Below are positions 25,012 to 33,190 of a DNA stretch of 64,000 nt, one piece after another. The position numbers and the translations under genes were made by a program. This stretch comes from Rhizorhabdus sp049889055 (GTDB lineage: Bacteria > Pseudomonadota > Alphaproteobacteria > Sphingomonadales > Sphingomonadaceae). The number at the start of each line of letters is the position of its first letter. Positions within the stretch are counted from its first letter, which is position 1. Below the pieces are notes generated by a model. That model was not told the origin of the DNA. It ran no database searches and saw nothing but the letters and a program-made list of their open reading frames with translations. The DNA lies in assembly GCF_049889055.1 (NCBI RefSeq), contig NZ_JBLTWO010000002.1, positions 1-64,000 on the forward strand. Direction: 5' to 3'.

Positions 25012-26391
25012 GTGGCACGGGGGCGGAAAGCAGCGGCGGTGGATGCCGGGCCGGTCGAAGGACCTTGGGCCCTGCCGGATGGCTGGCGCTGGGAGCGGCT
25101 GGGAAATCTGGTCGAGAAGTCCAGCGCCAAGTACCAGCCCGACGAAGATAGCCGCCTCCCGTTTGTCGGGCTAGAGCACATCCCGCCGCACGAAATGCGT
25201 ATCGAAAGTATCGGCAGCTTCGCAGATATGCGCAGCGCAGGCTCGGCCTTCGTGCCGGGTGACGTGCTTTACGGTCGGCTTCGGCCATACCTGAACAAAG
25301 TATGGGTTGCTGATCGGGCAGGCGCTTGCTCGGGAGAGTTACTCGTCCTCCGACCGAAGGCAGGAATGGATGCCCGCTATGTCGCACTCAACCTGCACAG
25401 CCAGCGGTACGTTCATTATGCATCGCATATCGTAACCGGCGACCGTCCGCGCATCGATTTCGACGTTGTCGGCGCATTCCCGGTGCCCGTCCCGGACGAA
25501 GGCACACAGCAACAGGTTGTCGCCTGCATCGACGCCCTGTTCGCCGAGATCGACGAAGGCGAAGCGGCGCTGGCCGAGGCGCGGGCCGGGGTGGAGACCT
25601 ATCGCAAGGCCCTGCTCAAGGCAGCGGTGACGGGCGAGCTTACCGCCGACTGGCGCGCGGCCAATCCTTCGCAGGAAACCGGCGAGCAACTCCTCGCAAG
25701 CATTCTCGGCGACCGCCGCGCTCGTGGCCATGTCATCAAGAAGAGCCAAGCTGGCGACCTGGTGGCAGAGGACGATCTTCCGATACTGCCCGATAGCTGG
25801 ATTTGGTGCAGGAACGAGCAGGCTGGGGCAATCCAACTGGGGAGGCAGCGCACCCCGAAGGATCATGATGGGCCGCACATGCGCCCCTATCTCCGAGTGG
25901 CGAACGTCTATGAAGAGAGGATCGACCTTCGGGATGTGAAGCAGATGAACTTCACGCCCTCTGAGTTTGAGACGTTTGAGTTGAAACCCGGCGACATTCT
26001 TCTGAACGAAGGGCAGAGCCTAGAACTTGTTGGCCGACCGGCAATGTTCCGCGGCGAAGTGGAAGGGTGTTGCTTCCAGAATACACTGGTGCGGTTCCGT
26101 GCTGGCCCGCATGTCGATGAAGAGTATGCCCTGCTAACGTTCCTATATGCGATGCACACGAAGCGGTTTCAGCGCATCGCCAAGATCACGACGAACATCG
26201 CTCACCTTGGGGCAGGACGCTTCGCGGAGATTGGCTTCCCCTTGCCGCCACTGGTTGAACAGCGCGAAGTCGTGCGGCTGTACCGCGCGCACATGACGCG
26301 GTTTGCGGAAGCGATCTCAACGCTTTCTGACACTTCGGCGCTCCGCCAATCGATCCTCGCCGCCGCCTTTCGGGGGGAGCTAGTGACATGA
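25012..26391 (+). CDS. hsdS: Type I restriction-modification specificity subunit
   Basis: HsdS reads the bipartite DNA target for both methylation and restriction. The 459-residue protein has two target recognition domains (about residues 25-165 and 255-405), each followed by a conserved helical spacer: QQQVVACIDALFAEIDEGE...ALLKAAVTGELTADW and EQREVVRLYRAHMTRF...LRQSILAAAFRGELV. This two-TRD layout implies an asymmetric bipartite site. Translation starts at GTG 25012, 39 bp after hsdR. TRD2 (about 25830-26200) has more AT-rich codons than its flanks, the usual trace of TRD exchange. The stop overlaps the darT start as ATGA. Confidence 0.95.
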   Translation: MARGRKAAAVDAGPVEGPWALPDGWRWERLGNLVEKSSAKYQPDEDSRLPFVGLEHIPPHEMRIESIGSFADMRSAGSAFVPGDVLYGRLRPYLNKVWVADRAGACSGELLVLRPKAGMDARYVALNLHSQRYVHYASHIVTGDRPRIDFDVVGAFPVPVPDEGTQQQVVACIDALFAEIDEGEAALAEARAGVETYRKALLKAAVTGELTADWRAANPSQETGEQLLASILGDRRARGHVIKKSQAGDLVAEDDLPILPDSWIWCRNEQAGAIQLGRQRTPKDHDGPHMRPYLRVANVYEERIDLRDVKQMNFTPSEFETFELKPGDILLNEGQSLELVGRPAMFRGEVEGCCFQNTLVRFRAGPHVDEEYALLTFLYAMHTKRFQRIAKITTNIAHLGAGRFAEIGFPLPPLVEQREVVRLYRAHMTRFAEAISTLSDTSALRQSILAAAFRGELVT

Positions 26392-27032
26392 CTCCGCCGG
26401 GCCGTCCGAAGATCTATCATATCCTGCATGTGGACCGGCTGCCATCCATCCTCGCCAGCGGCGGGCTGCTGCCGGACACGCAGATGCATGGTCGCGACGG
26501 CCATGGCACGGTCATCGGCATGCCCGACCTCAAGGCGCACAGGCTTACGCGCCCGGTCGACGGACATGACGGGCTGAGCGTCGGCGCCTGCGTGCCCTTC
26601 TATCTCTGTCCCCGCTCGCTGATGCTCTATGTGATCCACAGGGCCAATCATCCGAACCTCGCCTATCGGGGCGGGCAGAGGCCTATCGTGCATCTGGAGG
26701 CGGACATGCGCGCCGTCGTCGAGTGGGCGAACGGACAGGACAGGCGCTGGGCGTTCACGCTGGGTAATGCTTCGGCCAGCTATGCCGAGTTCCGCACCAG
26801 CCTGGCGCAGCTTGGCGACGTGAACTGGCCGGCGGTGCTGGGAACCGATTTCAGCACGCCCGCAACCAAGGATGCCAAGCAGGCCGAGTTTCTGCTCGAA
26901 GGCGGTTTTCCCTGGGAACTGGTCGAACGGATCGGCGTGATCGACAAGGTGGTTGCGGCGCAGGTCGCAGAGGCTATGCAGGCAGCCGCCCACCGTCCGC
27001 GGGTGGAAATCCTGCGCTCATGGTATTATTGA
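26388..27032 (+). CDS. darT: DarT: DNA thymidine ADP-ribosyltransferase toxin (DUF4433)
   Basis: DarT transfers ADP-ribose from NAD+ to thymidine bases in single-stranded DNA, blocking replication; DarTG systems are known phage defences that act by abortive infection. The 214-residue protein is full length: IYHILHVDRLPSILASGGL (from residue 9), IGMPDLKAHRL, VPFYLCPRSLMLYVIHR (about 69-85), and the catalytic glutamate in KQAEFLLEGGFPW (Glu167, aligning with Glu160 of the Thermus enzyme as I recall it). Its ATG overlaps the hsdS stop by 4 bp, so toxin synthesis is coupled to that of the specificity subunit. No inactivating change is visible. Confidence 0.94.
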   Translation: MTPPGRPKIYHILHVDRLPSILASGGLLPDTQMHGRDGHGTVIGMPDLKAHRLTRPVDGHDGLSVGACVPFYLCPRSLMLYVIHRANHPNLAYRGGQRPIVHLEADMRAVVEWANGQDRRWAFTLGNASASYAEFRTSLAQLGDVNWPAVLGTDFSTPATKDAKQAEFLLEGGFPWELVERIGVIDKVVAAQVAEAMQAAAHRPRVEILRSWYY

Positions 27033-27052
27033 TGGCCCGAGGGGAGACGCCG

Positions 27053-28093
27053 ATGATCAGCACGACGCAGGGCAATCTTCTTGCCGCCGACGTCGAGGCT
27101 CTGGTCAACACGGTGAATTGCGTGGGCGTGATGGGCCGGGGCATCGCGCTGCAGTTCAAGGACGCCTATCCTGCCAATTTCGCTGACTATGCGGCCGCCT
27201 GCGCGGCGAAGGAGGTCGTGCCCGGCAGGATGCATGTCCACGCCACCGGCCATCTGACCAACCCGCGCTTCATCATCAATTTCCCGACCAAGCGCCATTG
27301 GCGGGGCAATAGCCGCATGGAGGATATCGAAGCGGGGCTGGCCGATCTCCGGAGGGTGATCCTCGACCATCAGATCAGGTCGATTGCCTTGCCGCCGCTG
27401 GGCAGCGGGCTGGGCGGCTTGCCATGGCCTGCGGTCAAGGCGCGGATCATCGATGCCCTGTCCGGCCTCGACGACGTGTTGATCACCTTGTTCGAGCCGC
27501 GCCCCGACGCGGACATGATGAAGCGGCACAGGGACAAGGACGCCCCGAAGCTGACGCCGATGCGCGCCGCGCTGATCGGGCTGATGGACCGCTATGTGCG
27601 CGGCCTGATGGAGCCGGACATCACCCTGCTGGAACTGCACAAGCTGGTCTATTTTCTGCAGGCATCGGGCCTTGCCATGCGCCTGCGGTTCAGGAAGGCG
27701 CATTATGGCCCCTATGCCGAAAATCTGCGCCATGTCCTGTCTGAGATGGAAGGCTATTATATTGCCGGCTATGGCTATGGCGGCGATCAGCCGGACAAGC
27801 GGCTGGAGATCGTGCCAGGCGCACTGGAAGCGGCTCAACCCGTCATCGCATCCGACGAACAGACGGCGGCCTCTTTCTCAAGGATCGAGGAGCTTGTCAG
27901 GGGCTTCGAGACTCCTCTCGGGCTTGAGCTGCTCGCGACCACGCATTGGGCGGTGTGGCAGGAAGGCGCGAAGGATCAGTCCGACGTCGGACGGGTCTTC
28001 GCGACCTGGAACGAACGCAAGTCCAGCTTTACGCCACGGCAGATCGGGATCGCCTATGACCAGCTTCGCTCGCACGGCTGGCTGCCGAACTGA
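27053..28093 (+). CDS. darG: DarG: macrodomain antitoxin to DarT
   Basis: DarG removes the ADP-ribose that DarT places on DNA and also binds DarT through its C-terminal part. The 346-residue protein has an N-terminal macrodomain (about residues 1-155) with NTVNCVGVMGRGIALQFK (19-36) and NFPTKRHW, whose Lys80 coincides with the catalytic lysine numbered 80 in the Thermus DarG. Residues about 165-346 form the predicted DarT-binding helical domain (LHKLVYFLQASG, HYGPYAENLRHVL). The ATG at 27053 has GGGGAG six bases upstream and gives the family N-terminus; earlier in-frame ATGs at 27020 and 27032 are less likely. hsdM begins 4 bp after the stop. Confidence 0.94.
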   Translation: MISTTQGNLLAADVEALVNTVNCVGVMGRGIALQFKDAYPANFADYAAACAAKEVVPGRMHVHATGHLTNPRFIINFPTKRHWRGNSRMEDIEAGLADLRRVILDHQIRSIALPPLGSGLGGLPWPAVKARIIDALSGLDDVLITLFEPRPDADMMKRHRDKDAPKLTPMRAALIGLMDRYVRGLMEPDITLLELHKLVYFLQASGLAMRLRFRKAHYGPYAENLRHVLSEMEGYYIAGYGYGGDQPDKRLEIVPGALEAAQPVIASDEQTAASFSRIEELVRGFETPLGLELLATTHWAVWQEGAKDQSDVGRVFATWNERKSSFTPRQIGIAYDQLRSHGWLPN

Positions 28094-28096
28094 ATC

Positions 28097-29548
28097 ATGA
28101 ACGAACAAAGTCTCGTCTCGAAAGTCTGGAACTATGCCCATGTCCTGCGGGACGAAGGCATCGGCTATGGCGATTATGTCGGCCAGATCAGCTTCCTGCT
28201 GTTCCTCAAGATGGATGAGGAGCGGACCGCCTATCTCGGTGAGCCCTCGCTGATACCGGCGGAGTATCAATGGTCGACGATCCGGGGGAAGACCGGAGAG
28301 GCGCTGGACCAGCATTACAAGAAGGCGCTGAGCGAGCTTGCGAAGCGCACCGATTTCGTCGGCACCCTGTTCCTCAAGGCCGAGAGCAAGATCAACGATC
28401 CGGCCCGGCTGCAACGCCTCGTCACGCTGATCGACGGTGAGACGTGGATGGGCGTCAACGTCGACGTGAAAGGCGCGATCTACGAAGGACTGCTCGAACG
28501 CAATGCGGGTGAGGTGAAGAGCGGCGCGGGTCAGTATTTCACGCCGCGACCGCTGATTCAGGCGATGGTGCAGGTGGTCGACCCGTCACCCACCGAAAGC
28601 GTCTGCGATCCAGCCTGCGGCACCGGCGGATTCCTGCTAGCCGCCTATGACCATATGAAGCGAAAGCCCGCCGCTGCCGACAGGCGCGTGTCGGCGGCGC
28701 TGCGCGAGGAGATGTTTCGCGGCCATGATATCGTGCCGGAGGTGGTGCGGCTATGTGCCATGAACCTCTATCTCCACGGCATCGGCGGCAGCAAATCGCC
28801 CGTGGTGCCGGTCGATGCGCTGGCGAATGATGATGGCGAACGCTTCGATATCGTGCTGGCCAACCCACCCTTCGGCAAGCGCACCTCCTATCGCACGGTC
28901 AATGCCAAGGGGGACATGGAGACCGAGCGGCAGGATTATGTCCGCGAAGACTTCACCGTCACCACCTCGAACAAGCAGCTGAATTTCCTTCAGCACATCA
29001 TGACGATCCTGAAGCCCGGTGGCACCGCCGCCGTGGTTCTGCCCGACAATGTGCTGTTCGAGGGCGGGGCAGGGGAGGCGATCCGTCGCCGGCTGCTCAA
29101 GGACTTCAACTTTCACACCCTGCTGCGCCTGCCGACCGGCATCTTCTACAAGCAGGGGGTGAAGGCCAATGTCCTGTTCTTCGAGAAGGTCGCGGCGGGC
29201 GAGCGCATCGCGACGGAAGAGATGTGGGTCTATGACTTCCGCACCAACCAGCGCTTCACCCTGCGCGAACGCCCGCTGAAGCGCGCCGACCTCGACGATT
29301 TCGTCGACGCTTATCGCCCGAACCACCTCCGTCACACGCGGCAGGAAAGCGAACGCTTCAGGCGCTTCAGCTATGAGGAACTGGCGGGACGGGACAAGCT
29401 GAACCTCGACATCTTCTGGCTCAAGGATGACGGCCACATCGACCCGGACAGTCTGCCGCCGCCGGATGAGGTGGCGGCTGAGATCGTCGAGAATCTCGAA
29501 GCGGCGCTGGAGCGGTTTCGCAGGGTTGCGGCGCAGTTGACTCGATAA
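28097..29548 (+). CDS. hsdM: Type I restriction-modification N6-adenine methylase subunit
   Basis: HsdM protects host DNA by methylating adenine within the sequence selected by HsdS. The 483-residue protein has the N-terminal helical domain (SKVWNYAHVLRDEG), the SAM-binding motif DPACGTGGFLLAAYDH (about residue 174) and the catalytic NPPF motif in LANPPFGKRT (about 256). It is the last gene of the operon; that hsdM lies after a toxin-antitoxin pair and not next to hsdS is unusual. No terminator is evident in the 169 bp that follow. Confidence 0.96.
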   Translation: MNEQSLVSKVWNYAHVLRDEGIGYGDYVGQISFLLFLKMDEERTAYLGEPSLIPAEYQWSTIRGKTGEALDQHYKKALSELAKRTDFVGTLFLKAESKINDPARLQRLVTLIDGETWMGVNVDVKGAIYEGLLERNAGEVKSGAGQYFTPRPLIQAMVQVVDPSPTESVCDPACGTGGFLLAAYDHMKRKPAAADRRVSAALREEMFRGHDIVPEVVRLCAMNLYLHGIGGSKSPVVPVDALANDDGERFDIVLANPPFGKRTSYRTVNAKGDMETERQDYVREDFTVTTSNKQLNFLQHIMTILKPGGTAAVVLPDNVLFEGGAGEAIRRRLLKDFNFHTLLRLPTGIFYKQGVKANVLFFEKVAAGERIATEEMWVYDFRTNQRFTLRERPLKRADLDDFVDAYRPNHLRHTRQESERFRRFSYEELAGRDKLNLDIFWLKDDGHIDPDSLPPPDEVAAEIVENLEAALERFRRVAAQLTR

Positions 29549-29717
29549 AAAGGTGCGAGGCAGAGCATCCCTCTCGTAACCGCTCCCACAGCGTTGCATC
29601 CAGGCCACAGCGGGCGCGCTCGTTGCGTCTGTGCGCTCATGGGGCTTGCCTCATGCCGGCAACGGCATAGTCTCGTCACTCGGAGAGGGTGCCTCCTGAA
29701 CTGATGGGGGAGCCGAC

Positions 29718-29924
29718 ATGCCGAACAAGACGCCGGGTCGATTCGCACGCACGGGACGCCTGATCGCCAAGAGCAATTGCTTTGCTCTGCGGTGCGAGGA
29801 TGGCGGGGAATATTGGCTGGAGATGGACCGCATTCCGCAGCATCTGCTCGACGAGCATGTGCGGATCGACGGGGTGATGTTCGGTGCCAGTCTGGTCGCG
29901 GTCGAGGGGATCGGCCCGGTCTGA
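29718..29924 (+). CDS. Small conserved protein, DUF5818-like
   Basis: The 68-residue protein reads as a small beta-rich domain: RFARTGRLIAKSNCFALRCEDGG, then YWLEMDRIPQHLLDEHVRIDGV. It resembles short proteins annotated as DUF5818 in sphingomonads, which have an OB-like layout; the function is unknown. A GGGGGAG sequence precedes the ATG at good spacing. It lies just beyond the restriction/DarTG operon and may mark the return to resident genome. Confidence 0.65.
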   Translation: MPNKTPGRFARTGRLIAKSNCFALRCEDGGEYWLEMDRIPQHLLDEHVRIDGVMFGASLVAVEGIGPV

Positions 29925-30095
29925 GCGTCGAGGTCGGCCGTCTCCCCGGCGATTTTTTGCCCGCCCCTCGTGCATGGCATCACTGCCACTACGGTCAATT
30001 TCGGCAACGATGCATTTACGGATGTGATGTACCGATCGGTACTCTAATCCGCTAAAAGGGATCCGCTAAAGGGCTGCCAGGCACCAGGGAGTGCC

Positions 30096-30380
30096 ATGCC
30101 AGGGGTCATCGACATGCGCCGTACCACCATCCAGAATCCTGTCGTCGGAAGCACAAGAGCGGCCTGTGCCGGGCGGGCGGTGCCGGTTGAGGCGCCGGCA
30201 ATCCGGCAGGCTCTGTCCGCCACAGGGCGGGCCATATTCGCGCTGCTGCTTCTGTGGTTGGGACATGCGACGGCGCGGGCGACCGAGTCGCTTCCCCTCG
30301 CCATTGTGGCTATGGCTTTCGCCTTCCTCATCGCAGTTGCGCTGTGGAGCGCGGTGGCCGGAGTTGGTGCGCGGCGCTGA
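30096..30380 (+). CDS. Small hypothetical membrane protein
   Basis: The 94-residue frame starts at an ATG preceded by GGGAG and has two hydrophobic stretches: ATGRAIFALLLLWLGHA (about 42-58) and LAIVAMAFAFLIAVALWSAVAG (about 68-89). I recognise no family. The residues before the first membrane segment are low-complexity and might not be translated if Met7 is the real start. The gene is plausible but unsupported by context. Confidence 0.45.
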   Translation: MPGVIDMRRTTIQNPVVGSTRAACAGRAVPVEAPAIRQALSATGRAIFALLLLWLGHATARATESLPLAIVAMAFAFLIAVALWSAVAGVGARR

Positions 30381-30739
30381 TTCCAGTAGGAGGCTGCGGA
30401 TATCTGGCGGCTGCCGGGCGTAGTGCGAGGTCCGCGACGGCGCCTGCGCCAGTTTCGGCACCGTCCTGTCGCCGGACCATAACGCGCTGCACCGCGATCA
30501 TCTCCACCTCGAACAGGCAAAGCGTGGCGGCCGGAGCTTCTGCCGCTGAGCCGGTCCATGCGCAGGACCGCGCATGGACATTGAGCCCTGCGCATGGTCT
30601 GCTTGCCCGATGACGGAAGGTGAGCGAGCAGAGCCGGAGCACCGAAAAGAGGTCGCGACTGCGCATGTCCCGCCGCCGTCACTCGCCGGGGGACAGCTTC
30701 CCAAGGTGAATCAATTTCCAGGACGACAGGGGGACAGGG
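30381..30739. other. Gene-poor gap before the dipeptidase gene
   Basis: Frames on either strand here are short, rich in Arg/Pro/Ser and without motifs or ribosome binding sites. I see no RNA gene or clear terminator. The dipeptidase promoter is expected in the last 100 bp. Confidence 0.5.
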
Positions 30740-31969
30740 ATGCGCAGACGCAACAGCAGCAATGACCGGACCGTCCACGCGTTGATGGCACTGTCCCTGC
30801 TGCTGGCGGCCTCTTCTGCGGTCGCAGCAGGGCGCGGGCATCAGGCGATGCTCACGCTCGACAGCCATCTCGACACGCCGGCCTCGCTCGATCTTCCCGG
30901 CTGGCGGATCGAGGACGCGCACGACGTCGACGTCGATTTCACCCAGGTCGACCTGCCGCGGATGCGCAAGGGCGGTCTCGATGGCGGCTTCTGGGCGGTC
31001 TATACGCCGCAGGGGCCGCTCGACGCTGCGGGCAAGGCCGCCGCGCGCGATTTCGCCTTCCGGCGACTGCTGTCGATCCGCGAAATGGTCGCCTCGCACC
31101 ACAAGACGATGGAGCTGGCCCTGACAGCCGGCGATGCCGAACGTATCGCCAAAACCGGCAAGCGCGTCGTCTTCATCAGCATGGAAAATGCCTATCCGCT
31201 GGCGGACGACCCGACCCTCGTGCGCAGCTTTCATGCGATGGGCTTGCGGATGCTGGGACTCGTGCATTTCGCCAACAACCAGTTCGCCGACAGTTCGACC
31301 GATCCGGGCGGACCGCGCTGGAACGGTTTGAGCCCGCTCGGTCGCGAGCTGGTGACGGAGGCCAACCGGCTCGGCCTGGTCGTCGATGCGTCGCATGCGT
31401 CGGATGCCGTGCTCGACCAGCTTCTGGCGCAATCGCGCGCGCCGATCATCCTGTCGCATTCGGGGTGCAAGGCGATCTACGATCATCCGCGCAATGTCGA
31501 CGACGAGCGGCTGCGGCGGCTGGCGGCGGCGGGCGGGGTCATCCAGATCAACAGCTTCGAACATTATCTGAAGGCTCTGCCGCGGAACAAGGAGCGCGAT
31601 GCGGCGCTGCGGGCCCTGTCCGACCGGATCGACCAGCCCGGCCTGTCGGTGGCCGAGTATCGCGCGCTGCTCGCCGAGCGTCGTGCGCTGGTCGCGCGCT
31701 ATCCGGTCGAGCATGCGAGCTTCGACGACTTCATGGCGCATCTGCTGCACGCGCTGAAAGTCGTTGGCCCAGACCATGTCGGCATCGGCCTCGACCTCGA
31801 TGGCGGGGGCGGGGTGACGGGCATGAGGGATGCCGGCTCGCTGTCGCGCATCACCACCGCGCTGCGGGCGGCAGGCTATGACGACGCGGCGATCGAAAAG
31901 ATCTGGAGCGGCAACCTGTTGCGCGTGGTGGCGGCGGCACAGGCCGTTGCCGACCCTCCCGCCTCCTGA
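30740..31969 (+). CDS. Periplasmic membrane dipeptidase (peptidase M19)
   Basis: M19 enzymes are zinc dipeptidases that hydrolyse L,L- or L,D-dipeptides. A signal peptide (LMALSLLLAASSAVAAG) precedes a TIM-barrel amidohydrolase with the metal motif DSHLDT (about residue 41), a bridging glutamate in ISMENAYPL, a histidine in DASHASD and another in LSHSGCKA, and the late DHVGIGLDLDGGGG strand. The 409-residue length is typical of the Gram-negative secreted group. Neighbouring genes give no pathway context, so peptide turnover is the simplest role. Confidence 0.92.
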   Translation: MRRRNSSNDRTVHALMALSLLLAASSAVAAGRGHQAMLTLDSHLDTPASLDLPGWRIEDAHDVDVDFTQVDLPRMRKGGLDGGFWAVYTPQGPLDAAGKAAARDFAFRRLLSIREMVASHHKTMELALTAGDAERIAKTGKRVVFISMENAYPLADDPTLVRSFHAMGLRMLGLVHFANNQFADSSTDPGGPRWNGLSPLGRELVTEANRLGLVVDASHASDAVLDQLLAQSRAPIILSHSGCKAIYDHPRNVDDERLRRLAAAGGVIQINSFEHYLKALPRNKERDAALRALSDRIDQPGLSVAEYRALLAERRALVARYPVEHASFDDFMAHLLHALKVVGPDHVGIGLDLDGGGGVTGMRDAGSLSRITTALRAAGYDDAAIEKIWSGNLLRVVAAAQAVADPPAS

Positions 31970-31986
31970 TTTCATCTGGCGGTCGT

Positions 31987-33171
31987 TCAGCCCTTGCGGA
32001 GCAGGTCGGCCGGGATCTCCGCATAGGGCATGATCATCCGGCCGTCGGGTGCTGCGGTGAAGGTTGTCTGGGTCGGATAGGCGAAGTTGATGCCCTCGCG
32101 GGCGAATGTCTCCAGTATCTCGACGCAGATCGAGTGCCGGACCGCGTTGAACACCTCCACATCCTCATCGATCACGTCGAAGAGCAGCTCATAGTCGAGG
32201 CTCGATGCGCCGAAACTGATCATGCAGCAGTGGAGGAACACCGCCTTGTCGTGGCTCGTGACGATCGCCTCAACCATTTCCGGAAGGCAGCGGCAGGTTT
32301 CCGGGCTGGTTTGATAGGTCACGCCGAGCATGAGCGTCGCGCGGCGGCGCATCGTGTGGGCAAGGTTGCGCAGCTCCTTGTTGAGCAGATTGGTGTTCGA
32401 GATCACCACCTCTTCGCCGGTCGTGGCCCGCACCCGCGTCGTCTTCAGGCCGATCGACTCCACCGTGCCCACGGTCTGGTCCCAGCGGACCGTGTCGCCG
32501 CGCCGGAAGGGGCGGTCGAAGATGATCGCGAGCGAGGCGAACAGGTCGGAGAAGATGCCCTGCGCGGCGAGGCCGATGGCGATGCCGCCGATGCCGAGGC
32601 TGGCGACGAGGCCGGTGATGTTGACCCCGATATTGTCGAGGATCAACAGGATCGCCACGATGAAGCAGACCGAGGTAACCAGCAACCGGATGATGCCGAT
32701 CGCGGAGCCGAGCATGGAGGAGCCCGACTCCTCGTCGCCCGCGCGATATTCGACGATCCCGATGATCAGTTCGCGGACCCAGATCGCCGCCTGCAGCGCG
32801 GCTGCCACGGTGAACAGGAAGCCGATCGTCGTCGATATGACGGCGGGCGGGTTCGCATAGCCGCTGACCAGGCGCGCGGCGAGGGTGACGATGAAGAACA
32901 AATTGGTGCGCGCGATCGCCCGGCCGATGATCCTGGGCCAATGGCCGACATGTTCGCGCCTGCACAGGCGCGTGCCGAGCATCCGCAGGCCGTAGAGCAC
33001 CGCGATGATCACCGCCCCGATCGAGCAGGCGATGACGATGCTCATATAATGGGTCGCGATCCAGCCGACTGTCTGGTCGTAGAATATCTCGGCGTCGCTC
33101 AGCGACTTGGCGAGAGAGGGGTCTCCGCCTGCGACGCTGGCGTTCGAAGCTGTCTTGGTCGGTACGGGCAT
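31987..33171 (-). CDS. MscS-family mechanosensitive channel
   Basis: The product (394 residues) is an inner-membrane channel that opens when membrane tension rises after osmotic downshift. Four to five transmembrane helices occupy about residues 35-225, the last being the glycine/alanine-rich pore helix (ITGLVASLGIGGIAIGLAAQ). The MscS beta-domain follows (PFRRGDTVRWDQTVGTVESIG and the VVISNTNLLNKEL segment). It is longer at the N-terminus than E. coli MscS. The ATG at 33171 has GGAAAG at good spacing. A serine/alanine-rich leader of about 30 residues precedes the first helix. Confidence 0.92.
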   Translation of the reverse strand: MPVPTKTASNASVAGGDPSLAKSLSDAEIFYDQTVGWIATHYMSIVIACSIGAVIIAVLYGLRMLGTRLCRREHVGHWPRIIGRAIARTNLFFIVTLAARLVSGYANPPAVISTTIGFLFTVAAALQAAIWVRELIIGIVEYRAGDEESGSSMLGSAIGIIRLLVTSVCFIVAILLILDNIGVNITGLVASLGIGGIAIGLAAQGIFSDLFASLAIIFDRPFRRGDTVRWDQTVGTVESIGLKTTRVRATTGEEVVISNTNLLNKELRNLAHTMRRRATLMLGVTYQTSPETCRCLPEMVEAIVTSHDKAVFLHCCMISFGASSLDYELLFDVIDEDVEVFNAVRHSICVEILETFAREGINFAYPTQTTFTAAPDGRMIMPYAEIPADLLRKG

Positions 33172-33190
33172 TGGGCTTTCCGATTGATGT

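Noticed and set aside
29936..29962. Terminator with T6 run after the DUF5818-like gene
   Set aside because: The stem is only about 4 bp (GCCG/CGGC); the T-run alone is not enough.
29549..30060. Second tRNA-Gln 3' end as attR of the defence island
   Set aside because: I looked for GGTTCGAATCC and CGGGGCATCC beyond hsdM and saw no copy.
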